A DNA stretch of 12,355 nt from Beijerinckiaceae bacterium (lineage in GTDB: Bacteria; Pseudomonadota; Alphaproteobacteria; Rhizobiales; Beijerinckiaceae), in NCBI GenBank assembly GCA_947455285.1, contig CANGOK010000075.1, positions 1 to 12,355 of the forward strand, read 5' to 3'. The position numbers and the translations under genes are program-made. Below, in pieces: positions 7,187 through 12,355 of the stretch. Numbering within the stretch: the stretch's first letter is position 1; every line of letters starts with the position of its first letter. The notes under the pieces are model-generated. The model was not told the DNA's origin and searched no databases. It saw nothing but the letters and a program-made list of their open reading frames with translations.

Positions 7187-8312
7187 GCCTTTTGGCCGCG
7201 AGGTCGGCGCCCTCGCGCAACATGCGAAGCTTTTTCCATGTCACGGTGGGATCGATCTTGCCGTAGCCCGCGAAGGTGCCAAAGCCGCAGTCCGTCCCCG
7301 CGATGACCCGCTCGGCGCCGACGATGGCGGCGTAGCGCTCGATGCGCTGTGCGATCAGTTCGGGATGCTCAACATAGTTTGAGCAACTGTCGATCAGGCC
7401 GGGGACGAGCACGGTGTCGTCGGGAACCGCCGCATCGCGCCAGACGATCCATTCATGCTCATGGCGCGGATTGGCGCCTTCGAACAGAAGCTGCCGCGGG
7501 CGCGCTTTCAGAATGACGTCGACGACCTTTTCAAGGCCGATGTCGTGGTCATGCGGGCCCTCGTAATTGCCCCAGCAGATATGCATGCGCATGCGCTCGG
7601 GCGGGATGTTGGCGGTTGCTGCGTTCAGGGCCTCGACATTCTGCTCGGCCCTTTTCAGGAACTCCGCTTCGCTGAGGTTCTGGAAGCCCGTATGAGCGGC
7701 CATGGCGAGGTCGGGCGCATCGAGCTGCAGGTCAAAGCCCGCCGCGATGATGGCCTCATATTCCGGCCGCATGGCCTCGATGAGGTCGGCGAGATAGGCC
7801 TCGTGGGTGGGGTAGTATTGATTGGGCTGGAAGGCCGTGACGAGGCCGGGCGAGGCGGCGTTCATGAAGCCGCGCACCTTGCCGCCCTCCTTGCCCATGG
7901 CGGCGCTGAAGCGGCGGATGTCATCTTCGACCGGCTTTGAATCAACGAGCTCGACCTTGCCGATGCATGCGGCGCGCACGAAGCTCTGCGAGCCCATGAT
8001 GGCTGCGAGCTTGGTCCGCAGCTCCGGCAAATCGGCGAGATCCTTTGCGGGCGTGCGGTCCACATGGCCGCCGAATCCCGACAGGCGCGAGGTGATGTAG
8101 GTCGAATAGCCGACCTTGCCCAATTCGCCATCGCTGACGATGGAGACGCCAGCCTCCACCTGCGCGCGCACGGCTTTCTCGATCTCGCTGGTGACGAGCG
8201 CATCGAAGGCGGCGAGGTCGATCGGCTTTCCATGGTCGCGCTGGACCAGCAGGGCCGTGAGTTCAACCGAACGCGGCAGGCTGCCCACATGGGTCGTGTG
8301 AATGAAGGTCAT
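7176..8312 (-). CDS. Stand-alone MetE-type (cobalamin-independent) methyltransferase domain
   Basis: A 378-residue protein corresponding to the catalytic half of MetE only; full MetE is about 750 residues. The zinc ligands of the family can be read as H244 and C246 (MHICWGN), E278 (LLFEGAN) and C342 (AGTDCGFGTF). The N-terminal THVGSLPR (7-14) and SDGELGK (60-66) are typical of the short 'methionine synthase II' group, which also includes epoxyalkane:coenzyme M transferase. The zinc activates a thiol as the methyl or alkyl acceptor; the donor here is unknown. It starts within the stop codon of the NTF2-like gene (ATGA overlap), so the two are translationally coupled. A true folate-dependent MetE is unlikely without the N-terminal half. 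Confidence 0.88.
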   Translation of the reverse strand: MTFIHTTHVGSLPRSVELTALLVQRDHGKPIDLAAFDALVTSEIEKAVRAQVEAGVSIVSDGELGKVGYSTYITSRLSGFGGHVDRTPAKDLADLPELRTKLAAIMGSQSFVRAACIGKVELVDSKPVEDDIRRFSAAMGKEGGKVRGFMNAASPGLVTAFQPNQYYPTHEAYLADLIEAMRPEYEAIIAAGFDLQLDAPDLAMAAHTGFQNLSEAEFLKRAEQNVEALNAATANIPPERMRMHICWGNYEGPHDHDIGLEKVVDVILKARPRQLLFEGANPRHEHEWIVWRDAAVPDDTVLVPGLIDSCSNYVEHPELIAQRIERYAAIVGAERVIAGTDCGFGTFAGYGKIDPTVTWKKLRMLREGADLAAKRLSR

Positions 8313-8731
8313 GGCAGCGCCACCTTAAGGTCAAGGAAACCGACGCGCTCGGCGAAACGCCATCCATCGGGCGTGCGCACGAGCTTATCGTTGAATCCCC
8401 CGATGAGGGCGGGCGAGGCGGCGTTGGCTTCGCCTGCGGGCGCGGCGTAGAGCATCAGCGTGCAGCGGCTCGTAGCCTCATTCTCCGATGTGACATTAAC
8501 GAGGATGTTGGTGATGAGGTGGCAGGATTTGCGTGGCGGACGGCTCGCGAAGGAGTCATGGATGGCCTTGCGTCCCACCACGGGGTCGCCGCCGGCCGGG
8601 CGCACGAAGCGCGCGTCTTCGGTGAACATGTCGGCCACGGCGGCCCAATCGCCTGCGTCATTGAGCAGGGCGAAGCGCGTCGTCAGGCGCGCGATTTCAT
8701 GCTCGGCGAGCATGCGGTCGAGTGGCGTCAT
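8309..8731 (-). CDS. NTF2/SnoaL-like protein
   Basis: A 140-residue protein with the pattern of SnoaL-like NTF2-fold proteins: an N-terminal helix with EIARLTTRFALLNDAGDWAA, then AADMFTEDARFVRP-like residues, a GRKAIHDSF segment, and a C-terminal beta sheet ending GWRFAERVGFLDLKV. The fold is a cone-shaped pocket used by some members as isomerase, dehydratase or ligand binder, so no reaction can be assigned. I chose the ATG at 8731 because the NTF2 pattern begins there and a GAGGG lies about 10 nt upstream; longer readings run back through the promoter and palindromes. It is the first gene of a two-gene unit with the MetE-like enzyme and may handle the same substrate. Confidence 0.85.
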   Translation of the reverse strand: MTPLDRMLAEHEIARLTTRFALLNDAGDWAAVADMFTEDARFVRPAGGDPVVGRKAIHDSFASRPPRKSCHLITNILVNVTSENEATSRCTLMLYAAPAGEANAASPALIGGFNDKLVRTPDGWRFAERVGFLDLKVALP

Positions 8732-8747
8732 CGCGGAGAATCCCTCT

Positions 8748-8762
8748 TGGGCAAATTGCCCA
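8748..8762. promoter_or_regulatory. Perfect 15-bp palindrome downstream of the NTF2-like gene promoter (candidate operator)
   Basis: TGGGCAAATTGCCCA, symmetric about position 8755. It lies just past the expected transcription start, between the -10 and the ATG at 8731, where a bound repressor would block transcription. Confidence 0.5.
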
Positions 8763-8771
8763 CTGGGATAA

Positions 8772-8799
8772 TTTATACGCGTGGGCGGCGGCCCACAAG
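8772..8799 (-). promoter_or_regulatory. Candidate promoter of the NTF2-like/MetE-like operon
   Basis: On the minus strand CTTGTG (8799-8794) and TATAAA (8777-8772) with a 16-bp spacer, an AT-rich island in a GC-rich surrounding. It shares the -35 sequence with the candidate ndk promoter. It is about 40 bp upstream of the ATG at 8731. Confidence 0.55.
8781..8796. promoter_or_regulatory. Second palindrome, between the -35 and -10 (candidate operator)
   Basis: GTGGGC-GGCG-GCCCAC, overlapping the -35 and filling the spacer of the candidate promoter. Its half-site GTGGGC resembles the TGGGC half of the palindrome centred 33-34 bp away, roughly three helical turns, as for one regulator binding twice. 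It might instead be a weak hairpin at the end of the purMN message, but no U-run follows. Confidence 0.45.
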
Positions 8800-8816
8800 C
8801 GATGGAAGGTTCGCCC

Positions 8817-9482
8817 TTAGGCGAGTTGCGGCGCGACGAGGGCCGAAGTCTCGCCTGCTTCCCCGGCTGTGCGCACCCGTGCGCCATCGACAGTCAGGCG
8901 TCCGCTCGCAAGAAGCCTCAGCGCCAGCGGGTAAATGACATGTTCCTGCGCCAGCACGCGCGCGCCGAGCGTGCCCGGCGTATCGCCATCCAGCACCGGC
9001 ACGGCGGCCTGCGCGATGATCGGCCCTTCGTCCATGCCCGGCACGACGAAATGCACGCTCGCCCCGTGCAGCTTCACGCCATCGGCGAGCGCGCGTTCGT
9101 GGGTGTGCAGGCCCTTGTAGAGCGGCAGCAGGGCAGGGTGGATATTGATCATGCGCCCGGTCCAGCGTTCGACGAACCAAGGCGTCAAGATGCGCATGAA
9201 GCCAGCGAGGCAGACGAGTTCGATATTATGGGCGACCAGCGCCTCTTGCATGACGCGTTCAAAATCTTCGCGTGATGCATGCTGCTTGTGGTCGATGGCG
9301 ACGGTGGCGACGCCATTCTCGCGAGCGGTCGCAAGGCCCGGCGCATCAGGGCGGTTCGACAGGACGAGGGCGATCTCGGCCGGGAAGGCGGGATCTTTCG
9401 TCGCCGCGAGCAGGCTCGTCATGTTCGAGCCGCGCCCGGAAATCAGCACCGCCACCCGGCGGCGGGGCAGGGCTGCGCTCAT
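8817..9482 (-). CDS. purN: Phosphoribosylglycinamide formyltransferase
   Basis: A 221-residue cytosolic enzyme that transfers the formyl group of 10-formyl-THF to GAR, the third step of purine synthesis. The phosphate-binding GRGSN is at 16-20, and the catalytic trio is N113, H115 (MINIHPALLP) and D151 (VPGMDEGP). HTHERAL and SVHFV match the family. Its start overlaps the purM stop by 4 bp (ATGA), so translation is coupled to purM, the enzyme of a later step in the same pathway. The length is normal, with a short extra C-terminal tail. Confidence 0.96.
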   Translation of the reverse strand: MSAALPRRRVAVLISGRGSNMTSLLAATKDPAFPAEIALVLSNRPDAPGLATARENGVATVAIDHKQHASREDFERVMQEALVAHNIELVCLAGFMRILTPWFVERWTGRMINIHPALLPLYKGLHTHERALADGVKLHGASVHFVVPGMDEGPIIAQAAVPVLDGDTPGTLGARVLAQEHVIYPLALRLLASGRLTVDGARVRTAGEAGETSALVAPQLA

Positions 9483-10552
9483 AGGGCGAGATGCCCGCGA
9501 TATGCGACGCGTTCTTCACCCGCGCGTTCCTCGACAACTTCGCCCATGCGCACGGGGCTCTCGCCAGCCGCCTTCAGCGCAGCCTCGACCTCAGCAGCTT
9601 TCGCAGCCTCCGCCGCGACCACCATGCCGACGCCGCAGTTGAAGGTGCGCAGCATTTCGCGCTCGGCCACATTGCCAGCCTTCGCCAGCCAGCCAAAGAC
9701 GGGCGGAACCGGGATGGCGGCGAGATCCAGCGACACGCCAAGCCCGTCGGGCAGCACGCGCGGGATATTGTCGGGGAATCCGCCGCCTGTGATATGGGCC
9801 AGCGCCTTGATCCCCTGGGTCGCCTTAAGGGCGGCCAGCAGCGGCTTCACATAAAGCCTTGTCGGCGTCAGCAGTGCCTGCGCCAGCGTCTTGCCCGGCG
9901 CGAAGGGGGCGGCGTCGGTCCAGCCAAGGCCGGTGAGCGCCACGATACGGCGCACCAGCGAGAAGCCGTTGGAGTGAACGCCGGAGGAGGGCAGGCCAAA
10001 GAGCACGTCGCCGGGCTTGAGGTCGCCGCGCGGCAACAGGCGCCCACGTTCGGCCGCGCCCACGGCGAAGCCTGCGAGATCATAATCGTCGCCGGCGTAC
10101 ATGCCGGGCATTTCGGCTGTCTCGCCGCCAATGAGCGCGCAGCCGGATTCGATGCAGCCCTGCGCGATGCCCTTCACGATGGCCGCGCCGGTTGCGGGCT
10201 CCAGCTTGCCCGTTGCGTAGTAGTCGAGGAAGAACAGGGGCTCGGCGCCCTGCACGATGAGGTCGTTGACGCACATGGCGACAAGGTCGATCCCCACGGT
10301 GTCGTGGATGCCGCTCTCAATGGCGATCTTGACCTTGGTGCCCACGCCATCATTGGCTGCGACGAGGATCGGGTCGCTGAAGCCTGCCGCCTTCAGGTCG
10401 AAGAGGCCGCCAAATCCGCCGATCTCCGCGTCTGCGCCCGGGCGGCGGGTGGCGCGCACCAGCGGCTTGATGCGATCGACCATCTCATTGCCTGCATCGA
10501 TGTCGACGCCAGCTTGAGCATAGGTGAGCCCGGGCTTGCCCTCAGTCTGCAT
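9479..10552 (-). CDS. purM: Phosphoribosylformylglycinamidine cyclo-ligase (AIR synthetase)
   Basis: A 357-residue cytosolic enzyme that closes the imidazole ring of AIR using ATP, the fifth step of purine synthesis. It starts MQTEGKPGLTYAQAGVDIDAG, the family's usual N-terminus (YxxAGVDIDAGN). The signature DGVGTK is at 68-73 and the loop GGETAEMPG at 142-150, both involved in ATP and substrate binding; HITGGGFPDNIPR is also typical. The ATG at 10552 has an AGGGGAC ribosome site about 6 nt upstream and is chosen over a frame extending to 10660. It is the first gene of a purMN unit and is divergent from the CDP-alcohol phosphatidyltransferase gene. Confidence 0.97.
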   Translation of the reverse strand: MQTEGKPGLTYAQAGVDIDAGNEMVDRIKPLVRATRRPGADAEIGGFGGLFDLKAAGFSDPILVAANDGVGTKVKIAIESGIHDTVGIDLVAMCVNDLIVQGAEPLFFLDYYATGKLEPATGAAIVKGIAQGCIESGCALIGGETAEMPGMYAGDDYDLAGFAVGAAERGRLLPRGDLKPGDVLFGLPSSGVHSNGFSLVRRIVALTGLGWTDAAPFAPGKTLAQALLTPTRLYVKPLLAALKATQGIKALAHITGGGFPDNIPRVLPDGLGVSLDLAAIPVPPVFGWLAKAGNVAEREMLRTFNCGVGMVVAAEAAKAAEVEAALKAAGESPVRMGEVVEERAGEERVAYRGHLAL

Positions 10553-10597
10553 GGAATGTCCCCTGATGTCAGGCGGGGTTAGCGCGCAGAGCGTAAG

Positions 10598-10626
10598 GAT
10601 GCAAGGCAAATGGGCGCCTGCGTCAA
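10598..10626 (-). promoter_or_regulatory. Weak candidate promoter of purMN
   Basis: TTGACG at 10626-10621 on the minus strand, with TGCATC 17 bp further on as a poor -10. The -35 is good and the -10 is not. No PurR-like box or purine riboswitch fold is visible in the 138-bp divergent gap. Confidence 0.25.
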
Positions 10627-10690
10627 ACGGGCGATACACCTTCGACCGCAAATGAGGCATATAGAGCCTCGGTCATCACCGGGCGGACCC

Positions 10691-11224
10691 GTGAAGAATA
10701 TCCCCAATCTGATAACTTTGATGCGTTTGCTTCTTGTTCCGGTCGCGGTCGTCATGATCGCGGCTCAGGCTTGGGGCTGGGCCTTCGCCGCATTCGCCAT
10801 CGCCGGGGTCTCCGATGGGTTGGACGGGTTCATCGCAAGGCGTTTCGACATGCGCTCGGAGCTGGGCGCCTATCTTGACGCGCTGGCCGACAAGGCCTTG
10901 CTCATGTCGATCTTCATCGCGCTCGCCGTTGCGCAGATCGTGCCGGTCTGGATCGCCATCCTCGTCGTCTCCAGAGACCTGATGATCCTTGGGGCGGTCA
11001 TCGTGTCCTGGGTGCTCGACAAGCCCGTGCAGATCCGCCCCCTGCTGATTTCGAAGCTGAACACTGCCGCCCAGATCGCCTTCGCCGGGGCTGCGCTGGC
11101 AGCGATGGCTTTCGGCGTTTTGCAGGGCGTATGGTTCGAACCCATGCTATATGGCGTGACGGCGTTGACGCTGGCCTCGACTGCGGCCTATCTGGCGCAG
11201 TGGCTCAGGCATATGAGCGCGTAA
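10691..11224 (+). CDS. CDP-alcohol phosphatidyltransferase (PgsA-like)
   Basis: A 177-residue integral membrane enzyme. The full family signature D-x2-DG-x2-AR-x8-G-x3-D-x3-D is present: D42, D45-G46, A49-R50, G59, D63 and D67, the last being the catalytic aspartate region. S94-R95-D96-like SRD and SK near 121-122 fit PgsA. About five to six hydrophobic helices are seen. It joins a CDP-diacylglycerol-derived head to an alcohol; glycerol-3-phosphate is the likeliest acceptor, but a cardiolipin synthase of this fold is possible. The GTG at 10691 gives MKNIPNLITLMRLLLVP, the usual PgsA start; an ATG at 10610 would add 27 unlike residues. The ribosome site is weak. The permease gene follows after 9 bp. 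Confidence 0.88.
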   Translation: MKNIPNLITLMRLLLVPVAVVMIAAQAWGWAFAAFAIAGVSDGLDGFIARRFDMRSELGAYLDALADKALLMSIFIALAVAQIVPVWIAILVVSRDLMILGAVIVSWVLDKPVQIRPLLISKLNTAAQIAFAGAALAAMAFGVLQGVWFEPMLYGVTALTLASTAAYLAQWLRHMSA

Positions 11225-11233
11225 GGGACCTTC

Positions 11234-12349
11234 ATGCGGCTCGAACGGCAACTTGGTTTCTGGCTCGGAGCCTTTGCAGCGCTTGTGCTGTTTCTTTACG
11301 TCTTCAGCGGCGTGCTGCTGCCCTTCGTGGCGGGGCTGATCCTCGCCTATCTCTTTGATCCGCTGGCGGACAGGCTGGAACGCTTGGGCCTCAGCCGGCT
11401 TGGCGCGGCCTTGCTCATTGTCGTCGTGATCAGCCTGATTTTCCTGCTGCTGCTCATCCTCTTCGTGCCGGTGCTGGCGCATCAGCTCGCGACCTTCATC
11501 GAAAGCCTGCCCGATCTTGTGACGCGCCTGCAGGCGCTGGTGGCGGAGGAGGGCGGGGCGCTCGGTGGGAAGTTCGGTTCGGGCGTGTTGGAAAGGCTCG
11601 GGCTCGACGACAAGCTCAATACGTCCGAAGTGCAGAAATCCCTTGGCGACATCGTCGGGCAGGGCGCGCAGTGGATGCTGACCTTCATGAAATCGCTCTG
11701 GTCGGGTGGACAGGCGCTCATCGGCGTCTTCTCCCTGCTGGTGGTGACGCCGGTCGTCGCTTTTTACGTGCTGCTCGATTTCGACCGGATGGTCGAGACG
11801 CTCGACCGTCTTGCCCCTCCCGCTCACCGGAACGATGTGCGGATTCTGGCCCGGCAGATGAACGCCGCGATCTCAGGGTTCCTGCGCGGACAATCGCTGG
11901 TCTGTCTGTTCCTTGGCGTGTGGTATGGCGTCGGCCTGTCGCTCATCGGGTTGAAGTTCGGTTTCCTCATCGGCATAGGCGCGGGCTTCCTGAGCTTCAT
12001 CCCCTATGTGGGTTCGCTTACGGCGCTGGTGCTTTCGGCCATCATGTCGATCGTGCAGGGCTGGCCGAGTCTGGCCCTTTTCGCCATGGCTATGGGCGTC
12101 GTGGGAACGGGACAGTTCCTCGAGGGCAATGTGCTGACGCCGAGGCTTGTGGGCGCTTCAGTCGGCCTGCATCCGGTCTGGCTGATGTTCGCCCTCTTCG
12201 CCTTCGGCAGCTTGTTCGGCTTTACCGGGCTCATCCTCGCGGTGCCGGTTGCGGCGGTGATTGGCGTCCTCTTCCGTTTCGCGCTCGAACGTTATTTCGA
12301 AAGCCCGATCTATCGGGAAGCTGTTCCTGAAGAACGGGAGCTGGTGTGA
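11234..12349 (+). CDS. AI-2E family transporter (PerM-like permease)
   Basis: A 371-residue inner-membrane protein with the layout of this family: two helices at about 8-40, a third at about 58-82, a soluble middle part (about 85-150, with ESLPDLVTRLQALV), and a hydrophobic C-terminal half with YVLLDFDRM, GFLSFIPYVGSL and the end motif GNVLTPRLVGASVGLHPVW followed by FGFTGLILAVPVAAVI. The name comes from TqsA, but most members have no proven substrate and some are ion antiporters, so the AI-2 link should not be assumed. An AAGGGA ribosome site precedes the ATG. It is 9 bp after the PgsA-like gene, and its TGA overlaps the next start codon. Confidence 0.93.
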   Translation: MRLERQLGFWLGAFAALVLFLYVFSGVLLPFVAGLILAYLFDPLADRLERLGLSRLGAALLIVVVISLIFLLLLILFVPVLAHQLATFIESLPDLVTRLQALVAEEGGALGGKFGSGVLERLGLDDKLNTSEVQKSLGDIVGQGAQWMLTFMKSLWSGGQALIGVFSLLVVTPVVAFYVLLDFDRMVETLDRLAPPAHRNDVRILARQMNAAISGFLRGQSLVCLFLGVWYGVGLSLIGLKFGFLIGIGAGFLSFIPYVGSLTALVLSAIMSIVQGWPSLALFAMAMGVVGTGQFLEGNVLTPRLVGASVGLHPVWLMFALFAFGSLFGFTGLILAVPVAAVIGVLFRFALERYFESPIYREAVPEERELV

Positions 12350-12355
12350 TGGCGC
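12349..12355 (+). CDS. Start of a downstream gene, possibly hdaA (runs off the right edge)
   Basis: Only ATGGCGC is visible. The ATG shares its A with the stop of the permease (TGATG), a typical coupled start. In rhizobial genomes I recall the DnaA-related regulator HdaA gene following this permease. Nothing in the visible bases proves it. Confidence 0.35.

Noticed and set aside
8781..8796. Intrinsic terminator of purMN
   Set aside because: The stem is short and no U-run follows on the minus strand; overlap with the -35 fits an operator better.
9491..10582. Long plus-strand open frame (363 codons) opposite purM
   Set aside because: Fully antisense to purM, rich in H, R, A and G as expected for a shadow frame, with no family pattern.
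10654..10670. GAGGC-N7-GCCTC as a regulatory hairpin before the PgsA-like gene
   Set aside because: Five-bp arms with a 7-nt loop are expected by chance at this base composition.
10553..10690. Purine riboswitch upstream of purM
   Set aside because: The gap is only 138 bp and I see no three-way-junction pattern or conserved purine-riboswitch core.
11147..11827. Minus-strand frame rich in Q, H and E opposite the permease gene
   Set aside because: Composition is the mirror image of hydrophobic codons on the other strand; not a real acidic coiled coil.

Overview
The window comes from an alphaproteobacterium, most likely a member of the Hyphomicrobiales (Rhizobiales). I base this on the high-GC coding bias, the alphaproteobacterial-type CTTGTG/TATAA promoter elements, the rubrerythrin/Fe-S protein/DUF3501 trio, and a purN-purM locus next to an AI-2E-family permease, an order I recall from rhizobial chromosomes just before hdaA. 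It looks like core chromosome. There is no phage, transposase, CRISPR, tRNA or rRNA signal.

Left region (1-4033, all on the minus strand): oxyR comes first. A roughly 390-bp non-coding stretch follows, carrying a 140-bp inverted-repeat element. Then come rubrerythrin, a CCG-domain Fe-S oxidoreductase, a DUF3501 protein and the 5' end of an ABC-F ATPase gene that runs off the window. OxyR keeps both peroxide-sensing cysteines (C199, C208). The rubrerythrin keeps every di-iron ligand but has no rubredoxin domain. The Fe-S protein could be the missing electron donor, and DUF3501 has no assigned function. Each gap between these genes holds a strong hairpin just after a stop codon. This module is the best candidate here for an incompletely described system.

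Middle region (4193-7186, plus strand): ndk with a promoter and a clear rho-independent terminator; a cytoplasmic molybdopterin oxidoreductase whose Mo-ligand position appears to be alanine; and a small secreted four-cysteine protein of unknown role. The last gene overlaps, tail to tail, a minus-strand pair (8731-7176). That pair is an NTF2/SnoaL-like protein translationally coupled to a stand-alone MetE catalytic domain, preceded by a promoter flanked by two palindromes.

Right region: purM and purN (minus strand, ATGA overlap) are divergent from a CDP-alcohol phosphatidyltransferase gene and an AI-2E-family permease gene (plus strand). A further start codon overlaps the permease stop, probably hdaA, at the right edge.
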